From the IMG/VR virus record IMGVR_UViG_3300001847_000262, positions 1-51,391 of that record: a stretch of 51,391 nucleotides of DNA; one strand, 5' to 3'. The position numbers were made by a program, and so were the translations under genes. Below, piece after piece: positions 9,346-22,800 of this stretch. The first letter of the stretch is position 1. Every line of letters starts with the position of its first letter. Below the pieces are notes generated by a model. That model had not been told where the DNA came from and made no database searches. It saw nothing but the letters and a program-made list of their open reading frames with translations. The DNA comes from a virus.

Positions 9346-9374
9346 TTGGAAATATCAATAAAATATAGTATATT
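9346..9374 (+). promoter_or_regulatory. Putative phage promoter, copy 2
   Basis: In the 94-base gap before the cargo/RNA polymerase genes, TTG (9346-9348), AAAT, TCAATAAAA (9355-9363) and TATATT (9369-9374) repeat the blocks at 1163-1191 with identical spacing. The start codon of the next gene is 24 bases further on. This copy has no hairpin after it. It would drive the 774-residue gene, the cargo gene and the two giant virion genes as one unit of about 23.5 kb. Confidence 0.6.
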
Positions 9375-9397
9375 ACAATATACAAACAACAAATACA

Positions 9398-11722
9398 ATG
9401 AAGAAAAAACCAAAACTTAAAAAGTTCTCTCCTGGTGGTTCATATAATGAACAAACTCCCGATTGGAATAAGGCTCAAGAAGCTATGAATAACCCGTCAG
9501 ATCCTAATAGAGGAGCTGGTAATAATATTGGTTATGCTACACAGGTTGCTAATATGGTTACACCTTATTTAGCTAATAAAAAACTAGAAACACCAACAGA
9601 TCCATATATTAACATGGGATATAATATAGGTAGCAAAATTCCAGGAGTTGGACAATACATTACTATAGGACATACAGGATCACAATTAGTTGATGCAGGA
9701 GCATCAAGAATTAAAGATAAGAATTTATCGTCTGGAGTTGAATATTTTTCAGGATCAATGGATCCATTAAGTGGTTGGAGTAAAAATAAAGCAATGCTGG
9801 ATAATGGAGAGGAATCTAAAACTGACGCTGCCATTAATGTCGGACTTCATTTAATTAGTCCTGGATTAGATACAGCAAGAGAAAATTATTTACATAGAAG
9901 TTATTTAGAAAATCAAAATAATAATACGTCAAATATGCAATATAGACATGGAGGGAAACATCATCCTAAAATACAATGGACTAATCCTAGTCCAGGAAGT
10001 GCTATTTATGGAAATCAAGAACAATTTCCAGGAGGAGGTGTTTATAAAGAAAATATAGATTTTTTAGGAACTAATTATGATGATGTTGGAATAAATAAAG
10101 ATTTTAAAAAATTTAGTATATCTGGTGGAAATTATATACCAAGAAAAATAAATGAAGAAGGAAAACCAATTTTATTTAATCCTCATTTAAATATGGAAAT
10201 ACCTTTAAAAAATAATTGGAGTATTAATGGAGAATATGGAATACCTACAAATAATAATGATCCTTATTATGGAATAGGTATTAGAAAACAATTTCCTAAT
10301 GGAGGTATGTCAGATAATCCAAATGCTGAAGTAGAAAATTCTGAAAATACATTAAATCCTGATGGAAGTACAAATCAATATAATGGTCCATCACATGAAC
10401 AAGGTGGAATACCTACACAATTAGACCCTAACACGCTTATTTTCTCTGATAGATTAAAGATGCCAGGCACTAAAAAAACATTTGCAGAACTCAATAAAAA
10501 GAATAATACCGATAAACAAGTAAAAGTACTAGAAGATGATGATGCTTCTTCTACAGCAAAAGCAACAGCTCAATTAATTAAAGATTTAAAAAATAAGAAA
10601 TCTTTAGAATTATTTAATATTCAAGAAGCTTCTAAAAAAGCTAAACTTAATAATTACGCTAATAAATTAGGAATTGAACTTCCTCAACAATCTTCTAATC
10701 AAGAACAGTTTAGAAGTGGAGGCATTAAAAAATATTGGAATGGAGGTGAATCTTCATCCATGATACAAAATGATGCAAATGATAATGACATTTTTTGGAA
10801 TAATTTTTGGTCTAAAAGTGATTTATCTCCAGATAATGGAACATTTTCTTATGAAAAAGAACCAAATTTTAATGATGATAGACAAAGAGTTAATAATGAA
10901 TATAATTCTATTCCAAATATTATCACTCCAGAAACTAGTAGTAAAATTGATGGATTTTATGGAGATTCTAATAATGAAATTAAAAATCCTAAAATATATA
11001 ATACTTTTGCATATAGAGATAAATTAGCGGATAATCCAAATATATATCAATCTAATATATCTCAACCAGATAAACCTCCTGGAAAAACAGAACCTAACTT
11101 TTGGGATAAAAATGGACAATCTTTACAAGATGCTTCTGCTGGATTAGCACAATCTGCTCCTTATTTATGGAGTTTACATAATAATAAATTTGGTAAGAAA
11201 TATGATACAACAACACCGTATTTAATAACTCCTCATTTATTATCTGATAGAGAGGCTATTAAAGATAATGAAATTGCTTATAAAACTGCTTTGTATAATT
11301 CTAGACAAATAGGAGGTCCTGGAACATTGGGAGCAATGAATAACGCTTATGCTAATAAAGTAATGAATGATGCTAAGATTAGAGAATCTTTTGCTAATCA
11401 AAATGCAGGAATATTAAATCAAACAGATGAATTTAATGTAGGACAAAAGAATTTAGCAAGAGAACTTAATTGGAAATCCAAAGCTAGAGCAGAAGATCAG
11501 GCATTTAGAGACATAGACGGAGTAGCGACCAATATGGCATCCAGCTATAAAACTACTAAGGAAAATGCTTCTCAAAACATGGCTTTAAAGATGATGGGAG
11601 ATTTATATCCTGATTATAGATGGGATAAAAAAACATCTACTTGGAGACACAAAATTGATAATACTGAATTAACAGAGGATGTTAAATCAGGAAAAACAAA
11701 GCCTGTTACACAAACTACATAA
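9398..11722 (+). CDS. Crassvirus virion (probable cargo) protein with repeated x-GG motifs
   Basis: The 774-residue protein is polar and low in hydrophobic residues. It carries at least six aromatic/basic-x-x-GG elements: KKFSPGGS near the N-terminus, YRHGGK, EQFPGGG, KQFPNGGM, then FRSGGI and YWNGGE around 440-450. The middle contains GPSHEQGGIPTQL followed by TLIFSDRL and a Lys-rich helix, a combination I associate with crAss-like structural proteins. The C-terminal 150 residues look helical (Gln/Asn/Ala-rich). It is first after promoter copy 2 and ends one base before the next virion gene. A role as an internal or ejected cargo protein is inferred from position beside the RNA polymerase genes. 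Two ORFs overlapping it (one per strand) are frame shadows. Confidence 0.65.
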   Translation: MKKKPKLKKFSPGGSYNEQTPDWNKAQEAMNNPSDPNRGAGNNIGYATQVANMVTPYLANKKLETPTDPYINMGYNIGSKIPGVGQYITIGHTGSQLVDAGASRIKDKNLSSGVEYFSGSMDPLSGWSKNKAMLDNGEESKTDAAINVGLHLISPGLDTARENYLHRSYLENQNNNTSNMQYRHGGKHHPKIQWTNPSPGSAIYGNQEQFPGGGVYKENIDFLGTNYDDVGINKDFKKFSISGGNYIPRKINEEGKPILFNPHLNMEIPLKNNWSINGEYGIPTNNNDPYYGIGIRKQFPNGGMSDNPNAEVENSENTLNPDGSTNQYNGPSHEQGGIPTQLDPNTLIFSDRLKMPGTKKTFAELNKKNNTDKQVKVLEDDDASSTAKATAQLIKDLKNKKSLELFNIQEASKKAKLNNYANKLGIELPQQSSNQEQFRSGGIKKYWNGGESSSMIQNDANDNDIFWNNFWSKSDLSPDNGTFSYEKEPNFNDDRQRVNNEYNSIPNIITPETSSKIDGFYGDSNNEIKNPKIYNTFAYRDKLADNPNIYQSNISQPDKPPGKTEPNFWDKNGQSLQDASAGLAQSAPYLWSLHNNKFGKKYDTTTPYLITPHLLSDREAIKDNEIAYKTALYNSRQIGGPGTLGAMNNAYANKVMNDAKIRESFANQNAGILNQTDEFNVGQKNLARELNWKSKARAEDQAFRDIDGVATNMASSYKTTKENASQNMALKMMGDLYPDYRWDKKTSTWRHKIDNTELTEDVKSGKTKPVTQTT

Positions 11723-11723
11723 T

Positions 11724-13817
11724 ATGCCAAACGCATTCACAGAAATCCAACCAGTAAGACAGCCTATTGATACATTTGTTCCTCTTCCTTTGGAACTAAT
11801 GATGAAAGCTGGTGCTATGAAGCAAGAGCAAATCAATAATTCTAAAAGTTTATTAGATCATGATTTGGATGAATTTTCTAAACTGGGTAATATGAGTGTT
11901 AATTTAATTGGTTATGGACCAAATGGAGGGACACAAGATTTAGTTTATGATGATTTAGAAAAACAAAAACAATTTGTGATTTCTAAAATTAAAACTGAAA
12001 GAGAAGAATTAGCTGCAGGATTAGCATCTGGTAAATTATCAGATTATGATTTCAATAGATTATCAAAAAAACATATTTCTGATGCTATGAATCAATATAA
12101 TCAATTAGCTGGATATAAAGAGGAAATAGATGGTATTAAAAAATACAATGACGAACTAAGAAAAAATAAAGAATTTGCTCTGGATAAATCTTATGGAACC
12201 GATGCTTTATCTTATAATACAAATTGGTATAATGCTGCTAAAAATGGATATTTATATCCATTTGCAGGAGTCGGAGTAGCGGATGCTTTTGATATTGAAA
12301 AAGATGTTCTTACTCCAATGGCTGAACATTGGACAAAAGATGGTAGTGGAGAATCAAGAAAAGATCTTAAAGATTTAGATGGATATATTAAAACAAATAA
12401 TTGGGAGGGTATAACAAAAACAAGAGTATATAACTATGCTAAACAAGCATTTGAATCTCCAACTTCTAAAGTCAAACAGTATTCTGTACTAAATATAAAA
12501 CATTTTTTAAGAAATAATAATTTAACAGGACAAGAAACTAGTTTAAATGGACAACCAATTACTATAACAGATGAAAAAGGTAACATTAAAAATGTTACAC
12601 TTTCTGAATATTTAATGAATGAGCAAAAACAGTCATTTATTAATAGAGCAGTGGATAGAATAGCAGGAGAGGTATATAAAGAAGATTTAAAAGCAGATGA
12701 AATTTGGAGAGATGCTCATAAAGAAAAATTAGATCTAGATAAATTTACAGTAACCTCTCATTATAATAATCCTGATACTGAAAATGCAATAAATCTATAT
12801 GGTAATGTTAATCCTATTGATCTACTTCAAAAAGGAACTTCTTATATAAATGCAAAATTAGCAGGATTAGATTTTGATAATCTTGTACAATATAAAGATG
12901 GAAATTTACAGGTTGACTGGTCTCAATTAGATGGTAAACCAGGGAATATAAATAAATTCTTTAAAAATATTGGATTAACTAGTGAAATAGCTTCTAATAT
13001 TGATTATTCTGATGAAAATAAAGTTTTAGATCAAATTTTTAATATAGGAAGAAGTAGAGAATGGCTAACTCCTGAAATTGTTAATAAAAAAAGAGAAGAA
13101 TTAGAAGCTATAAAAGCACAAAAGAAATATGTTGATCATAAAAAGAAAGAGGATGATGTAGAAGAGCAATTAAAAAAATGGGGTGCTGAACAAGTTATAA
13201 GAAATTTAGTTTATCAAAAAGTCAATGCTCAGCAATTAATTTCATTAGACCCGAAAATACATGTAGGTAAGGTTATTAATGATTTTACTTCTGAAAATTC
13301 ATTAGATAAAAAACAAAATCAATCAACACAATTTAATGGAGAAAACAAAAATAATGCAAAAATGGAAATTGATTTTGGTACTTCAGAACCAACTATTAAA
13401 TTAACTAATAGTAAAGGAGAATCTGCTAATTATCCTATTAGTGAGCCAACAATGAAAAAGGAATTATCGGAAATACAGCAAGTTCCATTAGCTAATAATA
13501 ATGCTATGTATAAAGGAGATAGATTAAAAGCCGAACAGATAACTAATGCAAAAAATAAAATATCTCAGATGAGTACTGAAAATAAAATGGGATTTGCAGA
13601 TAAAGATTTAGTACCTACAAGTATAGTAAACGAAAAAGCAGGTGATCACGCTATTTACTCTTATGAAGATAGAAATAATCCAGGTAAAATATATATTAGA
13701 ATTGAGGATACAAGTACAAAACCATCGACATATAAATTAATTACAGAAGGAGATTTTATAGCAATACAAACTAGGAGGTTACAAAAAAATAAATTAACAA
13801 GATATATAGAAGAATAA
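11724..13817 (+). CDS. Crassvirus cargo/structural protein upstream of the virion RNA polymerase
   Basis: I place the start at ATG 11724 (MPNAFTEIQP), one base after the preceding stop in the TAATATG arrangement. An in-frame ATG at 11679 would overlap the upstream gene. The 697-residue product begins with a conserved-looking segment, FVPLPLELMMKAGAMKQEQ, typical of a crAss-like family found beside the virion polymerase, and continues with long amphipathic helices (for example KKREELEAIKAQKKYVDHKK). There is no membrane segment or enzymatic motif. It is followed after one base by the 4766-residue polymerase gene, so the two are probably translationally coupled. A role as a packaged cargo protein is inferred, not shown. 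Confidence 0.65.
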   Translation: MPNAFTEIQPVRQPIDTFVPLPLELMMKAGAMKQEQINNSKSLLDHDLDEFSKLGNMSVNLIGYGPNGGTQDLVYDDLEKQKQFVISKIKTEREELAAGLASGKLSDYDFNRLSKKHISDAMNQYNQLAGYKEEIDGIKKYNDELRKNKEFALDKSYGTDALSYNTNWYNAAKNGYLYPFAGVGVADAFDIEKDVLTPMAEHWTKDGSGESRKDLKDLDGYIKTNNWEGITKTRVYNYAKQAFESPTSKVKQYSVLNIKHFLRNNNLTGQETSLNGQPITITDEKGNIKNVTLSEYLMNEQKQSFINRAVDRIAGEVYKEDLKADEIWRDAHKEKLDLDKFTVTSHYNNPDTENAINLYGNVNPIDLLQKGTSYINAKLAGLDFDNLVQYKDGNLQVDWSQLDGKPGNINKFFKNIGLTSEIASNIDYSDENKVLDQIFNIGRSREWLTPEIVNKKREELEAIKAQKKYVDHKKKEDDVEEQLKKWGAEQVIRNLVYQKVNAQQLISLDPKIHVGKVINDFTSENSLDKKQNQSTQFNGENKNNAKMEIDFGTSEPTIKLTNSKGESANYPISEPTMKKELSEIQQVPLANNNAMYKGDRLKAEQITNAKNKISQMSTENKMGFADKDLVPTSIVNEKAGDHAIYSYEDRNNPGKIYIRIEDTSTKPSTYKLITEGDFIAIQTRRLQKNKLTRYIEE

Positions 13818-13818
13818 T

Positions 13819-16800
13819 ATGCCAGATCCAAAAGATTTAATATCTATAAATTTAAAAGAATACAAACCCGAAAACATTGACTATAATCAAAATGCAGGAT
13901 TTGACAAGTTTGGGAATCTAGTTGATTATGGAAGCAGTCAATATGATAAAAATGCTACTATAGAGGATTTACAAAGAGGTGATTTAAATGAAATTAGAGC
14001 ACAGAAACAATCAGGTTGGGATAAAGCAACCAATGGTGTTTTAAAAGCTGTTGGTAAATTAGTACCCAGAGTGATAGAAGGATATGTAAATCCTATTTAC
14101 GGACCAATTAAAGCACAAATAACTAATGATTTTAGTAATATTTGGGATAATGAAATAACTAATGCTTCTAATCAAGCTCAACAATGGCTTGATGAAAAAC
14201 TTCCATTATATAATTCTAAAGATTTTTCTAATGCTCATGGATTTCAAAAGTTAGCTTATACTAATACATTATGGGGAGACATATTAGATGGAGTATCATA
14301 TTCTGGTGCTGCTTTATTATCTGGTAGCTTATACACTAAAAGTTTAGCTTTAATTGGTAAAGCTGCTTCATTAGGTAAACTATCTGAATATTTAGGAAAT
14401 TTAGAAAAAATTAAAGATTCCTCAGATGCTATAAAAACTATTGATAATGCCTCTAAACAATATAAATTAATTAATGGTATTAAACAAGGTACTTATGCTG
14501 CTGTAGGAGCTGGAGTAGAAGCTTCTCAACAAGCATTATCTGATAGTAATGAATGGGCACAGAATATGGAATATGTTCTTACACATGACAAAGAAGGACA
14601 CGCTACTAGACAATTAACTGATAATGAAAAACAATGGATAGAAACTAATAAAAAATCTTTAGGTAATACATCATTTGCTTTAAATTTACCTATTATTATG
14701 GCAGATAACTGGATAGTTTTTGGTAAAACTATGCTAGCTAAAAAATCTTTAGAAAAAGAAGGACTTAAAGAAGTAGCTGATAGAATAGGTTTTAATGCTG
14801 CTGAGGATAGTTATTATACTTTAAAAAAAGATGGTATTCAAAAATTAATAGATAAAACTTATGGAATAAAATCTTTTGGGGAATCTATGTTAGCTGAAGG
14901 CGGACAAGAGACTGAACAACAAGGAGTAACCAGAGGAACACAAGATTACTACACTAAAAAATATTATAATCCTGATGCTGCTAGTTTTATGGATAGCTTT
15001 GCTAAAGGAATATCTACAGCATTTTCAGAAGAAGGAAGTGATAGTTTTTTAATAGGAGCTTTATCAGCAGGATTATTTGGTAATGCTACCAAGTTAATTA
15101 AAGAAGGAGCATCAGGATATAAAAATCCAATTGATAAACAAATACAAGAATCTATTGATTTGTTAAATAAAAGTAAATCTAAAGATATTATTAAAAATGC
15201 TGTAGAAACATTTAATAGACATTCTAATTTATCTAATGAATATGATGAAGCTGTAAAAAATAATGATAGTTTTATAGCAATGAATAAGATGGATGATATG
15301 ATGAATAATCTAGTTACATCCAGAATTAAAACAGGTAAAATTGAGGATTTAAAAAATACCCTCAATGATATGAAATCCATGTCTCAAAATGAATTTGAAG
15401 ACACCTACGGTATTAAATTATCTACAGATGAATTTACAGGAATTAAACAATCAGTTGCAGATTTTATACAAACAAAATTAAATTCTGTAAATAAAATTGA
15501 AAGTTTAAATAATTCTATTAATACTTTATTTCCTGAAGTTTCAACAAATATAAAAGATAGAGTTTTATATGCGGCTTTTTCATTAGAAAATTCACAAAAA
15601 AGAGCTAATGATTTAAATAATAAAACTACTAAAATACTACAAGATCAATTTTTTAAAAATGGTACTAATTTATTAATAGGAGATAATTCATTCCATACAG
15701 ATAATTATTTACATTTAGATAATAAACAAAAAGAAGAATTTAAGAAAGCGATTAATTCTTCTAATATATCACCCATATCAAAAGAACAAATAAATAATAA
15801 TTTATTCGATATTGATAAATTGTTAAAAAGAAAAGAATTATTTATTAAAGAATATGAAAAACTATTAAAACCTAATATTCAAGAAGAAATAAATAATCAA
15901 GATGGAGAAATTGAAAAAGAATTAAATTCTTCTAATAATAAAACAGATGAAGAATTAGAAAATTCTAAAAAAGAAACTTTAGATAAAATATTCAATTCTG
16001 AAGATCATGAAGAAATACAAGAATTAGCTAAACAACTTGCTTCTAATAAAACAGTAACAGAAGAAGATGTTAATAAAATTAATGAACATTATGAGAATAT
16101 TAAACATACCTCTGTTAGACGTAAACAGGTAAGTGAAAAATTAAAAGCTGCTAAAGAGGTAAGAGATACATTAAAAAATAAATTAGAATCTACACAACAA
16201 GCTGTACAAGATAAATTAGATAGACTTACAGATATTCATAAAACATATAATGATTCACCAAGTGAAAAAAGACAAGAAGTTCCAGTAGCTTTAAGTCATT
16301 TAATTACTGGATTATCTAAAGATATTAAACAACTTGAAAATACAGTTGAAACTTTAGAGAAACAATTAAAAGATGTAGAGAATAAAATTTCTAAATTAGA
16401 ATCTAAATTAGAACAATCTTATGCTGACTTAGCTAATGAATTAAATCATAAAAAATTAGATAGAGGAGTTATTGAAGGAAAAATATCATTTATTAAATCA
16501 AAAATAAAAGCACTTAAAAAGTTACTAAAAGATTTAATTAAAATATTCAATAATTTATATCCACATGCTAAACAACAATTTGATGGATTTACTACAATTG
16601 ATGAAAAAACTGGTAAATTAGTATATGAAGATTCTCAATCTGTGGAAGGATTAGACGATGCTTCTATGGATTTAAGCAATAAACAAGCGGATTTAAGAGA
16701 ATTAAATTCTACACTTAAAGAATTTAAAACTGAACTTAAAGATATTAATGCTGAAATTAAAGATTTAGAAGATGAAATTTCTGAGTATCTATCTCATTTA

Positions 16801-19800
16801 AATAAAATCAAACCTTTAGATTTCACTTTAGAACACGAAGAACCAGTAGTTAATCCAGAATTTACAGAATATCCTGAACAGAAAGCTAATGAAACTAATG
16901 ATTTTATGCCTCCTAAAAAGGATGTGTCTTATGTATTTTTTAGTACTGCTGGGAATAATGTTAAATATATAAACGGAGAACCTTCTAATGAAATTACAGA
17001 TGATGAAGATCAAAAGAGATGGTTTGCTTTTACAGATAAATTAAGACTCTCTAAACTATCAGGATATGTTTTAAGGACATTTCATGCAGATACACAAGAT
17101 GAACTAACTAAATCATTAGGATTTGATAAAAACAAATATCCTAATAAGATTGTTGTTGTATTATATAGACAGGGAGAAAATAATAAGTTAGAACCTGTTA
17201 AAGTAGATGGAAAATATCTATTTACTACACTTCGTGATAGTATGACTCTTGATGAGTTAAAAGAAGGAATAGCAACTAACAAATTCACTAATAAAAAGAA
17301 ATTAGATGATAAAGGACTACAAGCTATCATAACACATTATAATGCTATAAGAGAATCTATTCTCAAATCTAAAACTCCTACATTATTAAAAATTAATGGA
17401 AAAACAAGAGGTGTTGCTGTAGAAACTAATGTTACAGATGTTAATGGAAAGCGTATTTTTAGATTTCCATTATTAAATAGAATTCTTAAAAAAGATAATG
17501 CTGAAGAATTATCTAAATTAAAAATGACTGTTGCTACATCTGAATTAACACAGTTTAATGGAGATAATATAGATACATATCCTGGTGAGATATTAATAGA
17601 ATATAATAGTCAAATAGTTAAAGGAAGAGTTGCTAAATTAAAAGAAATTAATGGTGCTGTGTCTAAAGTTTTAAGTTTATTAAAACAAGGAATGTCAGAA
17701 GCTGAAGAAGAAGGTGGAGTTAATACTAAAACATTTATTGCTTTAAATAAGCTTATTAATTATGGAAATATTAGTAGGACTAAAATAAATACTGAAGAAG
17801 ACACTTATGATCCATATAGAATATTTATTACTAAAAAAGGACTTCTTTGTTATACCCCTAAAGGTAGTGATAAATTTAAATATGTTAGTTTAAAGAATTT
17901 AAATGATGATGAAGTAACTGAATTTTTAGGAGAAAAATATTTTAGAGTTAGTAAAGATTTATTAGCAGAGAATGCTAAAAATAAAGATGGTAAAGGAGAA
18001 ATTCCTGGATGGAGTGGTTTTGTAGATCCAATAACTGGTAAAAAATGGGCTACATATAGAGAATTTTTATTTTCTACAGAAGGTAGAGCTAATGATCAAG
18101 TTCCTGTTGGTATAAATTTAGAGGATATTAATCAACAACAATTTAAATCAGTTGGATTACATTATGAAAATAATTCATACAAACCAACAACTCCTAAAAA
18201 GAAAACCACTAATACAGAAAAGGCTTCTAATGTAGAAATGAGTGATACATTCACTCAAAGGAATACTGGAGGACTGCAAGCAGAAAATACTGGAAAACAT
18301 AATCCTAAATATAAGTTAAAAGAAAATAAAAACGAAGCCCAAAAAGCATTTGAAAAAGGAATACCTTTTAATTCTGAAGAAGAATTTACTGCAACTGAAG
18401 ATAGTGGTTTAACAGCAGAAGATTTAGGAATTGATTTTAATAATCCTAAAGATGTATTTAATCAAGAAACTAAAACAAATAAAATAAAACCAGAAAACAA
18501 ACAACCTAAGCAAGAAGAGGAAATAACTCCAGATATTAATAATTCTTCTAAAATATCAGATATTGATAGTATAAAAGAAGTAGACAAATTATCTAGTTCA
18601 AATAATAATTTACATTGGGATGACTTTTCAACAGAACCTCAAAATAAATTATATAATAATGAAAAACCAGCATCTAAAGAACAACTAGATAAAGAATGGG
18701 AATGGCTTAAATCTGTTTTACCAAGTATTACATATGAGAGAGTTAGAGGGCTTATTGATAGACAAGCTGTTGGAAGATTTATGTCTTATGGAAAGATATT
18801 AATATCTGATTTAGCTGCTGCTGGGGTTACATTTCATGAAGCTTGGCATTTTGTATCAACAAGTATATTAACTCAAGGAGAGTTAAATTTGTTATATAAC
18901 GAATGGAAAGAAACAAATAAAAATAAACTTTTAAAAACTTATAAAGGAGAATATAAAAAAACTTCTGATTTTAATGATAAGGAAATTGAAGAAGCAATGG
19001 CGGAACAATTTAGAAGTTATATGTTAGGAGAAGATATGGATTTTGGTAAAAAACAAACATCTATATTTCAAAAAATTATTAATTTTATTAAACAATTATT
19101 TGGAATAATTAATAATTCAGATATTAAAACTGTTTTTGATAATATTAAAAATGGTGTTTATAAATCATCTAAACCTAATTTATTTTATAATAAAAATTTT
19201 AATTGTTTGCCTGGAAAATCTGTTGAATTTACAGATATGATAGTGAAATCCACAAATGTTTTATTTTTTAATAAAATGTTTAATGCTGGAACAACAATAA
19301 GCGATTTATCTAAACATGATTTTGTAAACATATATAATGATATACTATCTACTTTTAAAGGTAGATGGAATGCTTTATCAGATGAACAAAAGAAATTATT
19401 AGCAAATGATTATTTATATATATTCCAAAATTGGAATCATATAGTTGGTCATCATATTACATTCTTAAAATCATTAGGAATAGATTTAAAGATTAAAAAA
19501 GTTAAATCTGAAGATAAAGTAAATGTTAAACCTGCTTCTATATCAGAAGAAGATTTTGAAAATGATGAATTAGAAAATCAAGGAAAAGATCAATCTGTTT
19601 ATGTAGAATCAGTTAGATATTCTACAATAGATGGAATGCCTCCTGTTATAAAATTATTAGTTGCATCATTGCCAGAAATGACAATGGAATATAATAAAGA
19701 AGGCTCACCTATATTTAAAAGTGTATTTAATAAATTAGGACTTGTTAAAAATGCCGATTTTCAAAAAACTGCTGGTTATTTACAAGATAAACTTGTAGGC

Positions 19801-22800
19801 GTACAAGACTTTGATGATATGGTAGTGAAGCTTACTAATCTTTCATTAGAGAGACCAGAAATAAGTCAATTACTAAAATATTTGAAAACAAGTATTGCTA
19901 ATACAACACCAGAAACATTATCTGTAGATGAAGTCTCATTACAAGAGAAATTCTTTCAACAATTTGCTAAAACAAAACCTGTATTTCTAACAACACTTAT
20001 AGATTATGATGGAAATGTTTATCATGTTGATTCAAATGATTATCAATTAGGCAAAAAAATTAAATCTAATTGGGATAATAATACAAAAGATGATTATTAT
20101 TCTGGAAAAGGTATTTGGAAAAAAGATGAAAAAGGTAAAATTACTTTATTAAAAGAAAGACTTAAAAATTATATTACTAATAATCCATTAAATGTATTTT
20201 CTAATAATATTAAATTTTTAAATTTGCTAGGTGTGAAGTTTTCAACAGATACTTTTACAAAAGAAGAACAAGAAGTAATTAAAAACGCAACTAATAAAAT
20301 TTATAAATATATATTAGATAATCCAGATGTTAATGATATATTTAATAGTAATATTGTAAATACAGAAATTAATAATTTAGTTAATATAGAAAGTAATTAC
20401 ACAAAAGATCAAATAGAATTACAGCATATTAATGCAGAAAATAAAACAATTTATGGAATTACATTAAATAATTATCTTTCGTTAATTACTAATGATATAA
20501 CTAATGGAAATACTCCCGATCATTTATTAGAAAAAAATAATCCTTATGTTAAAAATTCATATTGGCTTCAAAAAATAAGAGAAGGAAAGAAAATAGAAAT
20601 TGCTATTAATGAAGGATACAAAATAAATGAACAAGGAGAAGAAGGAGAAGTAATTTCAGCCGCCAGTCCTAGTAATTTATACCTCTCTCATATAAATAGT
20701 ATTTTAAATGGTGTATTTCCATTTTTACAAAATGCTGATAGAAAGTTATCTTATGCTGTTAAAACAGATATTACATTTGGTAATGATGATTTTAATCATA
20801 TATTGCAAGGATATATGTATGATGAATTAATTAGAATTGCAGAACTTCATAAGAAAAATGGAATAGGAACTAATATTGAAAATTACAATAAAGATGGTGA
20901 AAAATTTACTATATTTTTTGATTTTCCATTTGAAGAAGAATTTCGTACAGAAGCATACAAATTAAAAAATAATAAACAAATTAATGAATTTTTAATAAAA
21001 CATAATGATGAAATAAATAAAGTATTTGATCAATATTTTAAAAATAAAACTGAAGAGTTATTAAAAGAATTAAAAAAATATCATCTCATTTTAGATGATG
21101 TTAATAATAAATTCACTATTTCTGGAATAGATAAAACTAAAGTTAATGAATTATTAGGAACTTCTAAAGAAAATTATACTAAATCAGATTTAGAATTAGT
21201 TGCTTCTTATATTTATAAAAATCAATTTATTGCTTATGTAGAACAAAGTAAAATCTTTACTGGAGATTTAGCTTTATTCAAAGATCCTTTTAAAAGATTC
21301 TCTATGATTTCAGGTACTAAAAAAATATCTGATACTAGATCAGCATTAGATAATTGGTTAAATAAAAACTTTATAAGAAAAGATAAAAAACAAGCTGATG
21401 GAACATACAATGTATTATTATCACATGATGTATTAGGTAATGTAGATACAGATTATATTGAAATATTAAAAACTTTTGGTTTATCTGATAGTGATATTGC
21501 TAAATATATGAAGTATGAAGAAACTGATGGTCAAGGTTGGATAACTCTTGATGAACACAGGGAGTTTTTAATGAGAAATGGAGATTTGCCAACAGGATAT
21601 CAAAAAGCTTGGGAAAAAGCACAAAGAGGCGAGGAGCTATCAAAAGATGAATTAATGTTCTTTATGCCTATTAAACCTCAAGCATATACACCAAAAGTTG
21701 GTACAGGTATGTATGATGCTACAGGTATAAAATGTTCATTTTGTCCTTTAATTCCAAGTATGATAAAAAATACCATTGGATTAAAAGACATGTTAAAATA
21801 TATGACAGATAATAAAATAGGTATTCATGTTGTAGGATCTGTTGAAAAATTTGGAGCAACATTAATTGATGGAAAAATACCAGAGTTTTATGATGAAAAT
21901 GGTAAGTTTAATACAAAAAATAAAAATATTCAAACATTTCCTTATAAATATTTAGGAATACAATTAGATATTGCACCTGTTGAAAAAGATAAAGTTACTT
22001 TTGGTACACAATTTAGAAAATTAATTATGACTAATTTATTTGCTTTTGGTAAAAGTAAAAAAATAAGAGTTTTAAGAAATTCTAAATTAGAACCAGTAGA
22101 CACACAAGAATTATTTGATAGATATGAAAACGCTGTTTCTAAATTAACAGAAATAAAAAGAAATCAATTAAAAAAAGAACTTTCTTTAGAACATGATGGA
22201 ATTAATTGGAAAATCAAAAACTTTGATAAATTAAAAGATTTTATTATTAATGCTGCTCTAGATAGAAACTCAGCAGATAATGTCATAGAATCAATAAAAT
22301 TAGCTCTAAATAGTGATAATAAAGCTATTGATGCTACTTCTATGAAAAATAAAATAGAGAATTTATTATCTTCTATTATTAATAATGATGTAATATCTCA
22401 AAAAATGTTTGGAGATATGAAAGTTATGGGTACATCTGCTGGTTGGGAAACTAAACCAAGAGTTGTTAATGGAGAACATAAAGGAGTTAAAAAATGGCTT
22501 CCTTCTAATGAAACATTAAAATTCTATACAGATGAAAATGAAGGTGTTAGTAAAATGGAGATATATCTTCCAGATATTTATAGAAGTAAATTTGGTGATG
22601 AAAATGGCTTTACTATAGGGAATGATTTATCAAAAGTAGATAAAAGACTTCTTGAAGTTATTGGATTTAGAATACCTACGCAAGGATTTAATTCTATGGA
22701 GAGCATAATTATTAAAGGTTTCTTACCAAAAGAAGCTGGTAATTTAGTAGTTGTTCCATCTGAACTAGTTGTAAAAGCAGGTATTGACTTTGATGTAGAT

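Noticed and set aside
10770-11027. 85-codon frame inside the 774-residue virion gene
   Set aside because: Alternate-frame shadow rich in Ile/Leu/Met with no start context.
11679-11723. Upstream ATG at 11679 as start of the 697-residue cargo gene
   Set aside because: It overlaps the previous gene; ATG 11724 follows the TAATATG pattern and gives a conserved-looking N-terminus.
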